From: JBMHDW01 sp049889175 | GTDB taxonomy: Bacteria > Pseudomonadota > Gammaproteobacteria > Comchoanobacterales > Comchoanobacteraceae | Assembly: GCA_049889175.1 (NCBI GenBank) | Contig: JBMHDW010000011.1 | Coordinates: 124,001-188,000, forward strand | Reading direction: 5' to 3' | DNA length: 64,000 nucleotides | Shown: piece after piece, positions 44,894 to 52,487 of the stretch | Position numbering within the stretch: position 1 is the first letter of the stretch | How the letters are laid out: every line of letters begins with the position of its first letter | The notes under the pieces: generated by a model | What the model was told of the DNA's origin: nothing | Seen by the model: only the letters and a program-made list of their open reading frames with translations | Database searches by the model: none | Position numbers and translations under genes: made by a program

Positions 44894-45157
44894 TCAGCTA
44901 AGATTCTCAGGTAATACAACATTGAGTTCAAGAACTTGATTATCGCCTGTTTGTTCAACATTGACATTAACATCATCAGCAGGGACCTCAATATATTTGT
45001 TGATGACTGCAATGATTTCACGTCTAATATGTTTCATTAGCGGTGTAACATTGATATTTGAACCGCGTTGATGAGCAATAACTATCTGTAATCTATCTTT
45101 GGCTGACTGAGCAGATGATGGCTCTTTTTTTCTTAAAAAATAATCAAATAAACTCAT
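44894..45157 (-). CDS. minE: Cell division topological specificity factor MinE
   Basis: An 87-residue MinE. The N-terminal MSLFDYFLRKK is the membrane-targeting and MinD-contact segment, and ARDRLQIVIAHQR-type sequence (AKDRLQIVIAHQRGS) is the hallmark. It stimulates MinD ATPase to drive pole-to-pole oscillation. Only two bases separate it from minD. Confidence 0.96.
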   Translation of the reverse strand: MSLFDYFLRKKEPSSAQSAKDRLQIVIAHQRGSNINVTPLMKHIRREIIAVINKYIEVPADDVNVNVEQTGDNQVLELNVVLPENLS

Positions 45158-45159
45158 AA

Positions 45160-45993
45160 TTAACCCTCAGTCAATTCAGTTTTTCGGCTGCCAAAAAGTT
45201 TCGATAGAAAAGAGCCTTTTTTATGTGACGGGATAGTGATGGGAATGTGATGGCCAAGAAGGCGTTTAACGCTTTCATGGTAGGATTTTCCAGCATCACT
45301 GCTGTCATCTAGAACAACAGGTGATCCTGTGTTCGATGCTTTTAACACCGATGAAGATTCTGGAATAATACCCAATAATGGAATTGCTAATATATCCTGA
45401 ATATCTTTACAGCTAAGCATTTCACCCAGGCGAACTCTATCTGGGTTATACCGAGTGATCAGTAAATGTTCAAGTATTGGGCTTTCATTGTTTTCAGCAC
45501 GAAATGTTTTGCTATGCAGTAAACCCAGAACTCGATCAGAGTCTCGAACTGATGATACCTCAGGGTTAGTCACGACAACAGCCTGATCAGCAAAATACAT
45601 GGCCATGTGAGCGCCTTTTTCAATGCCAGCAGGAGAGTCACAGATGATGTAATCAAACTCTTTTTTGAGTTCATCGATCACTAATTTGACACCTTCTAGA
45701 GTTAAGGCATCTTTATCTCGGGTTTGAGATGCTGGTAGAATGAATAAATTAGATATGCGTTTATCTTTAATGAGTGCTTGTCTTAGTGTGGCTTCTTTAT
45801 TAACGACGTTGATAAGGTCATACACTACGCGTCTTTCACAACCCATAATTAGGTCAAGATTTCTCAATCCAACATCAAAATCAATGACAGCTGTTTTAAA
45901 ACCTTGTAATGCTAGACTGGCACTGATAGCTGCGCTTGATGTTGTTTTTCCTACACCACCTTTACCAGATGTAACTACGATAACTTCGGACAC
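45160..45993 (-). CDS. minD: Septum site-determining ATPase MinD
   Basis: A 277-residue deviant-Walker ATPase that binds the membrane and recruits MinC. The P-loop is SGKGGVGKTTSS at 9-20, and DFDVGLRNLDLIMG follows. The C-terminus carries a basic, hydrophobic end suited to an amphipathic membrane helix (FLSKLFGS). The start is GTG, preceded by AAGGGGAA. Confidence 0.96.
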   Translation of the reverse strand: MSEVIVVTSGKGGVGKTTSSAAISASLALQGFKTAVIDFDVGLRNLDLIMGCERRVVYDLINVVNKEATLRQALIKDKRISNLFILPASQTRDKDALTLEGVKLVIDELKKEFDYIICDSPAGIEKGAHMAMYFADQAVVVTNPEVSSVRDSDRVLGLLHSKTFRAENNESPILEHLLITRYNPDRVRLGEMLSCKDIQDILAIPLLGIIPESSSVLKASNTGSPVVLDDSSDAGKSYHESVKRLLGHHIPITIPSHKKGSFLSKLFGSRKTELTEG

Positions 45994-46061
45994 GTGTTCC
46001 CCTTATTCTGACTAATATTATATATATACCATAGTCAACAATCACGTGACAACCATTAACC

Positions 46062-46754
46062 TTAGATAATAGTGTTGGTATGTCTTTTGAGGGTAAAGCT
46101 TAAAGTGTCATTGACTAATTGTATGCAAACCGGCTCGCCAATAATGTGTTCAGGAAAGTGTTCTGTCAATTGATAAACACCGTTTATCGATACCAGCTCA
46201 GCCTGAAAGCATTGGCAGGTGATAACAGCATTAGGGTTATTAATCCCTGCAATAACTTTGCCAGCTAGTGTGCCATGTATATGGGCACTGTTGGTTGAAA
46301 TGATTTCTGCGGTTGGGCTTAGATTGCCCATAACAATAACATCTTTGTTTTCTGTGCTAATTTGTTGGCCTGATCGAATATTTTGCTTGATGATTAGTGG
46401 TTTATTTTCTTTTGTTTTCGTGGGTTTCTGTGGTTTGCTGTTGTTATTTGCAGTGAGCGTTGGAATGCCTAGTTGGTGTGCTGCTTGACTTGATTGAACA
46501 GTGCTGTTTCGAATCCCAATAAGGTATATCTGTAGGGACCACAATGTATCCTTAAGTGCTTCAAAAAAAGAGGCATCAATATCTGTTTGTATATTAATGA
46601 AATCAGCAACTAATGGTGTGTTTTGAAACATTCCAGGCGCTTTTTTGATTAAATTTTTGATCTCTTCCTTGATGGAATCTAAGTTTAAATTGTTGATAAC
46701 TAAATAGGTCATTGCTTGCAGTGACCCTTTAAATTCAATGCTTTTTTGTGTCAT
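46062..46754 (-). CDS. minC: Septum site-determining protein MinC
   Basis: A 230-residue FtsZ-assembly inhibitor. The N-terminal domain (1-100) is followed by a linker and the C-terminal beta-helix (about 125-225) with the family segments GQQI, DVIVMGNLSPTAEI and HIHGTLAGKVIAG. AAGGAG precedes the ATG and a strong promoter lies upstream. The gap to minD is 68 bp. Confidence 0.94.
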   Translation of the reverse strand: MTQKSIEFKGSLQAMTYLVINNLNLDSIKEEIKNLIKKAPGMFQNTPLVADFINIQTDIDASFFEALKDTLWSLQIYLIGIRNSTVQSSQAAHQLGIPTLTANNNSKPQKPTKTKENKPLIIKQNIRSGQQISTENKDVIVMGNLSPTAEIISTNSAHIHGTLAGKVIAGINNPNAVITCQCFQAELVSINGVYQLTEHFPEHIIGEPVCIQLVNDTLSFTLKRHTNTII

Positions 46755-46777
46755 TATTCACTCCTTGTGTCGAAAAT

Positions 46778-46806
46778 AGCATAGGATTTTATTCTTTTAG
46801 CGTCAA
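46778..46806 (-). promoter_or_regulatory. Sigma-70 promoter for minCDE
   Basis: On the minus strand TTGACG (46806-46801) and TATGCT (46783-46778) are 17 bp apart, about 24 bp before the minC ATG. Since the downstream dehydrogenase genes follow with 2-19 bp gaps, this may be the main promoter for the whole seven-gene run. Confidence 0.6.
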
Positions 46807-46850
46807 GTTAAATCATTGCTTTGTTCTTTGAATAACGTTAGAGTGTTCTC

Positions 46851-47468
46851 ATGGAATTGACTGATATAAAAAAAAGCCAATGTTGTGAGTCTGTTGACAC
46901 CAATGCGTTATCTGACGAGGGGCTAGGTGTCATATCGTCTTCCTTTCGCCATATTTTAAATGTTTGCTATCCGCACGAGCACCACTGTTCGCTTCTAAAA
47001 ACGCCAGAGCGTGCAGCAAAGGCGCTTGTTGAGCTTGTTTCTGGTTACCATATGGATTTGAATGAAGTGATTAACGGTGCGATTTATCCAGTGAGTACCA
47101 ATGACTGGGTGATGTTAAAGGATATCCAGTTTTCGTCATTGTGCGAGCATCATATGCTGCCTTTTTTTGGTACGATTGATGTCGGTTATTTGCCGAATAA
47201 ACAAGTAATTGGGTTGTCTAAGATTCCGAGAATCGTTGAGGTTTTTTCACGAAGATTGCAATTGCAAGAGCGTTTGGGTCTCGAGATTGCCAATGCGCTT
47301 TATTGTTCTGTAAGCGCTCAGCATGTTAGGGTTATTATTAGAGCTCAGCATAGCTGTATGATGATACGCGGTATCAATAAACAGGGTGCATCGATGGTGA
47401 CTCAATCTGTAAAAGGTCGATCATTAACACAAGAAGAGCACTTATGTTACCGTGACCTTTTGATCTAG
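46851..47468 (+). CDS. folE: GTP cyclohydrolase I
   Basis: A 205-residue enzyme that converts GTP to 7,8-dihydroneopterin triphosphate, the first step of folate synthesis. The zinc ligands lie in SLCEHHMLPF and AQHSCMMIRG, and VIGLSKIPRIVEVFSRRLQLQERL-like sequence (about 120-143) is the family signature. It is divergent from minC. It ends with TAG. Confidence 0.95.
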   Translation: MELTDIKKSQCCESVDTNALSDEGLGVISSSFRHILNVCYPHEHHCSLLKTPERAAKALVELVSGYHMDLNEVINGAIYPVSTNDWVMLKDIQFSSLCEHHMLPFFGTIDVGYLPNKQVIGLSKIPRIVEVFSRRLQLQERLGLEIANALYCSVSAQHVRVIIRAQHSCMMIRGINKQGASMVTQSVKGRSLTQEEHLCYRDLLI

Positions 47469-47522
47469 TATATTCAGTGAATCAATCTAATTCCTCTCTA
47501 ATTTCTCATGGCAAAATAAGTT

Positions 47523-47572
47523 AATCATTACTTTGAAATATTGAAAGGGTTCTATGTTTTTAAGTAATGATT
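47523..47572. repeat. 11-bp perfect inverted repeat
   Basis: AATCATTACTT at 47523-47533 is the exact complement of the segment at 47562-47572, with 28 bp between. It lies between the 3' ends of folE and the small membrane peptide gene. It is AT-rich and has no T-run of note, so it could be a weak bidirectional terminator or a protein-binding site. Confidence 0.5.
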
Positions 47573-47588
47573 TAAATGGGTCTTATTT

Positions 47589-47768
47589 TCATGATGCAAT
47601 ATGATGGTTGTTGGTCGTTATCATATAAGTTTGATTCTGGTGGTCTGATACTTTATGTCTCTGATCATGTTTACTGCTGTGGAATACTAAGATGGCAATG
47701 ATAAACACAATAATTGCTGTTAGCATAAGTATCAGTATCGCAAGTTTTTTCTTTTCATTCTGTCTCAT
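47589..47768 (-). CDS. 59-residue single-pass membrane peptide, unknown
   Basis: A short frame on the minus strand starts with ATG at 47768, preceded by AGAGAGAT, and ends with TGA at 47589. The product has a basic N-terminus (MRQNEKKK), a hydrophobic stretch at about 9-29 and a polar, histidine-rich tail. The positive-inside pattern predicts a cytoplasmic N-terminus. I do not recognise it. It fills most of the 427-bp space between folE and the barrel gene and is divergent from the latter, so it may share a control region with it. Confidence 0.6.
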   Translation of the reverse strand: MRQNEKKKLAILILMLTAIIVFIIAILVFHSSKHDQRHKVSDHQNQTYMITTNNHHIAS

Positions 47769-47895
47769 TATTTATCTCTCTGTTTATATTGATTAATTTA
47801 TAGTATAAATTCGTATTTTTGACATGTTTTTTTTAAAATCAGTTAAATGATACAGATTTTGTGTTAAGGTAATATACGATATTGAGGGGGTTGAG

Positions 47896-49005
47896 ATGTT
47901 GGTGTTACGCAGTCTATTAATAAGCTATTGTTTATTGTTCATGGTGCATGGTTATGCAGATGATTGGGATGAGGTGTTGGCCAGCGAGCCTGAAGAGTTG
48001 ATGGTTTTGAATCGTTCTTTTGAAGGGACTTTAACTAATTATGAGCCATCAATTGCGAAGGGGCGTTCATTCAGCGATGATGTTGCTAATCATCAAAAAG
48101 GTGTTGATAACCTTGATACCAGTTTTAATTTTAAAGGCGCTTTTTCATCGGCCGATGGTGTTGAGGGTACGACTGGTTCATGGCGTTTTATGGCCATAAA
48201 TGCTGCTGTTTCTTCAAATTTAACTCACTCATTATCAACAAAAGTCGGCTTAGGCATTCATCATGGGGCTGTAATTAATGCGTTTACTCATGTTTATGAT
48301 GATTTGCAAACTTCTTACAGAGGGGATTTTGGGTTGTCATTTGATCGTGGTTTGTATTCCTTGTTTGCAGAGGCTGGGTATGGCCAAACGTGTACACATT
48401 TGTTTGGGCATGATGTGTTTAAGTGCTTATCTCTGGCTCGCTATATCAGTGGTTCTGGAGATGTTGCTACAGCTCTAATGGGTTTTTCAGCCGGCCCTTT
48501 ATCAATTGGTTTAGGAGGTGAGCAGTTAGAAGAATCGGGTGATATGAAGGGGTTGATTTATGTTGATTTGGATTTTGCCTTACTGCATGCTCGTCTTTCA
48601 TGGTTATCAGATTATCATCAATTAATACAGGGGTATAGATCTACCGCGATCACTAATCTTAATCACACAGATGCTGTGCTGTTGGCTTTAAGTAGTCGCT
48701 ATATTGTAGACGTTGATTTGTTTGGATTATATACATTAGAGCCCATGCTAACATCGTCTAATGATCATCTTGGTATTTACGGAGGATCTGTGGGTATTTC
48801 TCTTGGTGGTTATGCAGTTGGTGTATCTGCGTCATCAGTTGTTCATGGTTCGCTGGTATCGATGACGACTGATTACGAGTTACGTGGTCATGTGGGATAT
48901 ACGATTACTAGGGGTCTTACATTGAGTGCGGAGATTGTGCAAGCACATGATGTTAATGGTGGCCAAAAAGATTATGCTTTGGCAATATTGGGTATTGATT
49001 TTTGA
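47896..49005 (+). CDS. Putative outer-membrane beta-barrel protein
   Basis: A 369-residue exported protein. A signal peptide (residues 1-21, ending HGYA) precedes an acidic region (DDWDEV) and then alternating strands rich in Gly, Ser and aromatic residues. It ends in phenylalanine (LAILGIDF), a common last residue of outer-membrane barrels. I cannot assign it to a named porin or autotransporter family. GAGGGGG lies upstream of the ATG. A TTGACA at 47819 could be part of its promoter, but no good -10 is evident. Codon use resembles neighbours. Confidence 0.7.
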   Translation: MLVLRSLLISYCLLFMVHGYADDWDEVLASEPEELMVLNRSFEGTLTNYEPSIAKGRSFSDDVANHQKGVDNLDTSFNFKGAFSSADGVEGTTGSWRFMAINAAVSSNLTHSLSTKVGLGIHHGAVINAFTHVYDDLQTSYRGDFGLSFDRGLYSLFAEAGYGQTCTHLFGHDVFKCLSLARYISGSGDVATALMGFSAGPLSIGLGGEQLEESGDMKGLIYVDLDFALLHARLSWLSDYHQLIQGYRSTAITNLNHTDAVLLALSSRYIVDVDLFGLYTLEPMLTSSNDHLGIYGGSVGISLGGYAVGVSASSVVHGSLVSMTTDYELRGHVGYTITRGLTLSAEIVQAHDVNGGQKDYALAILGIDF

Positions 49006-49041
49006 TTTCAGAATAGTCAATACCGTTTTTTGTGATTAGCG

Positions 49042-49070
49042 TTGACTTGTGAGCTTTTATCTTATAAGGT
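49042..49070 (+). promoter_or_regulatory. Sigma-70 promoter for tRNA-Ser and uvrY
   Basis: TTGACT at 49042-49047 and TAAGGT at 49065-49070 are exactly 17 bp apart, 26 bp before the tRNA. As no terminator separates the tRNA from uvrY, the transcript probably continues into uvrY-uvrC-pgsA. Confidence 0.6.
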
Positions 49071-49096
49071 AACTGTAAAGTCGCACATTGCAACAC

Positions 49097-49183
49097 GGAG
49101 AGGTGGCTGAGTGGTCGAAAGCAGCGGTCTTGAAAACCGCCGAGGGGGAAACTCCTCCCAGGGTTCGAATCCCTGTCTCTCCG
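49097..49183 (+). tRNA. tRNA-Ser (UGA)
   Basis: An 87-nt tRNA with the long variable arm typical of serine. The acceptor is GGAGAGG/TCTCTCC with discriminator G, the anticodon loop CTTGAAA has TGA, and GGTTCGAATCC is the T-arm. CCA is not encoded. uvrY starts 13 bp downstream. Confidence 0.96.
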
Positions 49184-49196
49184 AAAAAGGAAGCTC

Positions 49197-49847
49197 ATGA
49201 TAAGTGTATTGGTCATCGATGATCTGTGTTTAATTCGCACAGGGATAAAAAAACTGCTCTCAGACGTCAGCGGTATCAAGGTTGTTGGTGAAGGTGATAG
49301 CGGCGAAGAAGCTGTCAAATTGAGTCGTGAATTACAGCCTGATGTAGTGCTTATGGATATCAAAATGCCTGGTATCGGTGGGTTGGAAGCAACGCGGAAA
49401 ATCATGAGGGTTTGTCCCGATACAAAAGTGCTGGGTGTAACAGTGTGTGAGGATGACTTATTTGTATCAAGGTTGCTCAAGTGTGGAGCCTATGGATTTT
49501 TGACAAAAGGTGCTTCTCTACAGGAGATGGTCCGGGCTATTAAAACAGTTTTTTCAGGACAGCGTTATCTTAGCCCAGAGATAGCTAATCAGCTGGCTCT
49601 CAAACATGTTAATGATGATGGGCAGGCACCGTTTGAAATGCTTTCAGAGCGAGAGCTTCAAGTGTGTTTAATGATTATTCATGGGCACAAAGTTCAAGAT
49701 GTCGCAGAAAAACTTCACTTAAGCCCCAAAACGGTTAACAGTTACCGTTACCGTATTTTTGATAAGTTAAGTATCAAAAATGATGTTGAGCTGACACATA
49801 TGGCCATTAAGCATGGTTTGTTAGAAGATGTCTGGCAAGGAGTCTAA
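49197..49847 (+). CDS. uvrY: UvrY/GacA/LetA-type response regulator
   Basis: A 216-residue NarL-family regulator. The receiver domain has the acidic pair DD at 8-9, the phospho-acceptor D54 in VLMDIKMPG and a lysine in GFLTKGA; the C-terminal LuxR helix-turn-helix (about 148-205) has LSERELQVCLMI and LSPKTVNSYRYRIF. Homologues act with a BarA/GacS/LetS kinase to switch metabolism, motility and virulence through CsrA-binding RNAs. The kinase is not in the window. The uvrY-uvrC-pgsA order is conserved and uvrC begins inside its end. Confidence 0.92.
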   Translation: MISVLVIDDLCLIRTGIKKLLSDVSGIKVVGEGDSGEEAVKLSRELQPDVVLMDIKMPGIGGLEATRKIMRVCPDTKVLGVTVCEDDLFVSRLLKCGAYGFLTKGASLQEMVRAIKTVFSGQRYLSPEIANQLALKHVNDDGQAPFEMLSERELQVCLMIIHGHKVQDVAEKLHLSPKTVNSYRYRIFDKLSIKNDVELTHMAIKHGLLEDVWQGV

Positions 49848-51636
49848 GCACTATCGTGCGGATCAATTTAAGCGTTACGCTTTACCTAAAAAGCCAGGAG
49901 TGTATTTAATTTATGATGCCGATAATGTTATTATTTATGTCGGTAAATCATCTTCTTTGGCCAACCGCTTAGCGGATTATTTTTCTGGCGCAACCATTCA
50001 GGACCCTAAAACCATCCAAATGGTCTCTCAGGCTGAATCATTTCGTATCATTAAAACATTTACCGTTAAAGAAGCCCTTATTTTAGAGCATAATCTTATA
50101 AAAAAACATATGCCTAAGTATAATATTTTGCTTAAAGACGATAAACGTTACCCTTATTTATGGCTTGATACAGATCATCCATTTCCAAAATTAATTTTGG
50201 TACGCGGTCAAAAGCGTAAAAAAGGTCGTTATTTTGGTCCTTATCCAAATAGCTTGGCGGCTCGCAAAAGTTTAAAGTTTATACAGTCTTACTTTAAACT
50301 TCGTAATTGTCACGAGGCTTTCTATCGATTAAGATCTAGGCCATGTTTGCAGCATCAAATTGAGCTTTGTCATGCTCCATGTGTGCAAATGATTTCGCAA
50401 GAAGACTATGCTGAATCTGTAAAAGAAGCAAGAATGTTTTTAGAGGGTAAAACCCAAGGGCTTATTGATCTCTTGCAGCAAAAAATGCATCATGCTGCAG
50501 CAGATGAGGCTTATGAAAAAGCTGCTCAATATCGTGATGCGCTTGGTGATTTGCATGAGACAATGAATGCGCAAATGGTAGAGTTTTCAGATCAAGATCT
50601 TGATGTCATAGTGGGTGTGACACAAGGTAGCTACAGAGGTGTAGAAACGATACAAATTAGAAATGGTCAAGTGGTTGATAATATTGGTGTTGATCTTTCT
50701 GATGTCGTGGTTAGTTCCTGGGATGATTTCTGGTTAACGTGGCTCATGCGCTTCGATGTTCATACACAAGGCCACAAAAAGCGACGAGTATTATTACATC
50801 CCATTACCCAATCCACAGATTATTTCGAGCAAAGTATATCAGATCTAACATGTATTAAGCCAACTAGGACTATTCATCAAAAATGGATTGAAATGGCTCT
50901 GTTAAACGCAAAAGAACGAATGAAAACACTGGTGTCAGAAGTCTTAACTCAAGTTAAATTGATGCCAGATGGTGATGAGCGTGATATCAACACTTGTGTT
51001 TGTTTGGATATATCTCATTGGCAGGGAAGTGCAGCTAAGGCATCATTGGTTTGGGTGACCGGTGGAAAGCCAGAAAAAAGATTCTACCGACAGTATAATA
51101 TGAGTGATCAAGTTGCAGGTGATGATTATGCTTCGATGAAAGAGGCGGTAGAAAAAACACTTAAGCTAATGCAGGAACATCGGCTTCCTGTACCTGATGT
51201 TTGGGTTATCGATGGAGGAGTTGGTCAGCTTAAGGTTGCCTCAGCCTTGATAACAGATGTTATCGATCACCCGTGGATTATCTCTATTGCTAAGGGGCCT
51301 TCGCGAAAAGCAGCTGATGAGATCTATTGGTTCTGGTATGAAAGTAGTGCTGTATCTATTCAGCCACCTACTGCTTTCAAGCACTTAATTCAAGTAGCCA
51401 GAGATGAATCACATCGATTTGCTATTCAGAAGCACCGCAATGCTTTTGCGAAACAGCCTTTACAATCTATTTTGCTGAATATAGAAGGGCTAGGCCAAAC
51501 TTTGTCATCACGACTGCTTCATTATTTTGGTGGATTACGTGGTATAAAAGAAGCTCATGTTAAAGATTTGACGCAAGTTAAAGGGGTTTCAAAAGGATTG
51601 GCTGAAAAAATTTATCAATATTTTCATTATGAATAG
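49828..51636 (+). CDS. uvrC: Excinuclease ABC subunit C
   Basis: A 602-residue nuclease of nucleotide excision repair that makes both incisions with UvrB. The N-terminal GIY-YIG domain is visible (GVYLIYDADNVIIYVGKS), a UvrB-interaction motif lies at about 205-240, the RNase H-like endonuclease core has DISHWQGS and VWVIDGGVGQLKVA, and the C-terminal helix-hairpin-helix pair ends the protein (GLGQTLSSRLLHYFGG and KGVSKGLAEKI). It overlaps uvrY by 20 bp. Confidence 0.96.
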   Translation: MSGKESKHYRADQFKRYALPKKPGVYLIYDADNVIIYVGKSSSLANRLADYFSGATIQDPKTIQMVSQAESFRIIKTFTVKEALILEHNLIKKHMPKYNILLKDDKRYPYLWLDTDHPFPKLILVRGQKRKKGRYFGPYPNSLAARKSLKFIQSYFKLRNCHEAFYRLRSRPCLQHQIELCHAPCVQMISQEDYAESVKEARMFLEGKTQGLIDLLQQKMHHAAADEAYEKAAQYRDALGDLHETMNAQMVEFSDQDLDVIVGVTQGSYRGVETIQIRNGQVVDNIGVDLSDVVVSSWDDFWLTWLMRFDVHTQGHKKRRVLLHPITQSTDYFEQSISDLTCIKPTRTIHQKWIEMALLNAKERMKTLVSEVLTQVKLMPDGDERDINTCVCLDISHWQGSAAKASLVWVTGGKPEKRFYRQYNMSDQVAGDDYASMKEAVEKTLKLMQEHRLPVPDVWVIDGGVGQLKVASALITDVIDHPWIISIAKGPSRKAADEIYWFWYESSAVSIQPPTAFKHLIQVARDESHRFAIQKHRNAFAKQPLQSILLNIEGLGQTLSSRLLHYFGGLRGIKEAHVKDLTQVKGVSKGLAEKIYQYFHYE

Positions 51637-51671
51637 TTGTTAAGCAGGGAACAATGTTGTAGAATTTGAAT

Positions 51672-52211
51672 ATGATGAATTATGCAAATCTTGTAACAGT
51701 TTTAAGATTAATTTTGGCACCTATATGTGTTGCCTTAATGGTTCTTGGGTACTCAATTCAGGCTACAATTGTTTTTGTGATTGCTGCAATGACTGACGGT
51801 CTTGATGGTTACATTGCAAGAGAATTTAAGCAAGCGACTGAGCTAGGAAAAAAACTCGATCCAATAGCAGATAAGGTATTGGTATTAAGTGCGAGTATTA
51901 CTTTGCTATTGTTATCCTATTCATTAGAACTAGGTGTCATCATGTTGCTTCTCTTTGTTCGGGAGCTGCTGGTTACTTATTTAAGAGTTCGTTTTCCGTC
52001 ATTACCAGGTTTAGCTGTTAGTATGATAGCGAAGTGGAAAACAGTGCTTCAAATGACGGGGATTAGCGTTTTAATTGTTTCTTTAGACTATCCTTTTTAT
52101 ACTTCCTTTGGTTTGCTTGTTATGAACATATCGCTGGTCTTATCATGGTGGTCATTTCGTAATTATGTTAAAAATATCAGAGAGCACTTGACAATTTCTG
52201 CCACTTCGTAA
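51672..52211 (+). CDS. pgsA: CDP-diacylglycerol-glycerol-3-phosphate 3-phosphatidyltransferase
   Basis: A 179-residue polytopic enzyme that makes phosphatidylglycerol phosphate. The CDP-alcohol phosphotransferase motif DG-x2-AR-x8-G-x3-D-x3-D spans about 39-66, beginning DGLDGYIARE and ending KKLDPIADK. Four or five hydrophobic helices are visible. I take the ATG at 51672 over a TTG two codons upstream. The tRNA cluster follows after 15 bp, as in E. coli (pgsA-glyW-cysT-leuZ). Confidence 0.94.
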   Translation: MMNYANLVTVLRLILAPICVALMVLGYSIQATIVFVIAAMTDGLDGYIAREFKQATELGKKLDPIADKVLVLSASITLLLLSYSLELGVIMLLLFVRELLVTYLRVRFPSLPGLAVSMIAKWKTVLQMTGISVLIVSLDYPFYTSFGLLVMNISLVLSWWSFRNYVKNIREHLTISATS

Positions 52212-52217
52212 TATTGT
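52188..52217 (+). promoter_or_regulatory. Candidate promoter for the tRNA(Gly-Cys-Leu) cluster
   Basis: A consensus TTGACA at 52188-52193, inside the end of pgsA, is followed after 18 bp by TATTGT at 52212-52217, nine bases before tRNA-Gly. Confidence 0.5.
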
Positions 52218-52226
52218 TATCTTAAC

Positions 52227-52302
52227 GCGAGAATAGCTCAGCTGGTAGAGCGCAACCTTGCCAAGGTTGAGGTCGCGGGTTCGAACCCCGTTTCTCGCTC
52301 CA
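52227..52302 (+). tRNA. tRNA-Gly (GCC)
   Basis: A 76-nt tRNA including CCA. The acceptor is GCGAGAA/TTCTCGC, discriminator T, anticodon loop TTGCCAA with GCC and T-arm GGGTTCGAACCC. It is the only one of the five tRNAs here that encodes its CCA. Confidence 0.97.
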
Positions 52303-52308
52303 GCTTTC

Positions 52309-52379
52309 GGCTCGGTGGCAGAGTGGTTATGCAGCGGCCTGCAAAGCCGTGAACACCGGTTCGATTCCGGTCCGAGCCT
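52309..52379 (+). tRNA. tRNA-Cys (GCA)
   Basis: A 71-nt tRNA with acceptor GGCTCGG/CCGAGCC, discriminator T, anticodon loop CTGCAAA with GCA and T-arm CGGTTCGATTCCG. CCA is not encoded. It lies six bases after tRNA-Gly. Confidence 0.96.
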
Positions 52380-52392
52380 GAATAGGTCGATT

Positions 52393-52477
52393 GCCCGGGT
52401 GGCGAAATTGGTAGACGCAAGGGACTTAAAATCCCTCGGAGGTTGACTCCGTGCCGGTTCGAGTCCGGCCCCGGGCA
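52393..52477 (+). tRNA. tRNA-Leu (UAA)
   Basis: An 85-nt tRNA with the long variable arm of leucine tRNAs. The acceptor is GCCCGGG/CCCGGGC, discriminator A, anticodon loop CTTAAAA with TAA. CCA is not encoded. The lol gene begins ten bases downstream. Confidence 0.96.
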
Positions 52478-52487
52478 CAAGGTATTT

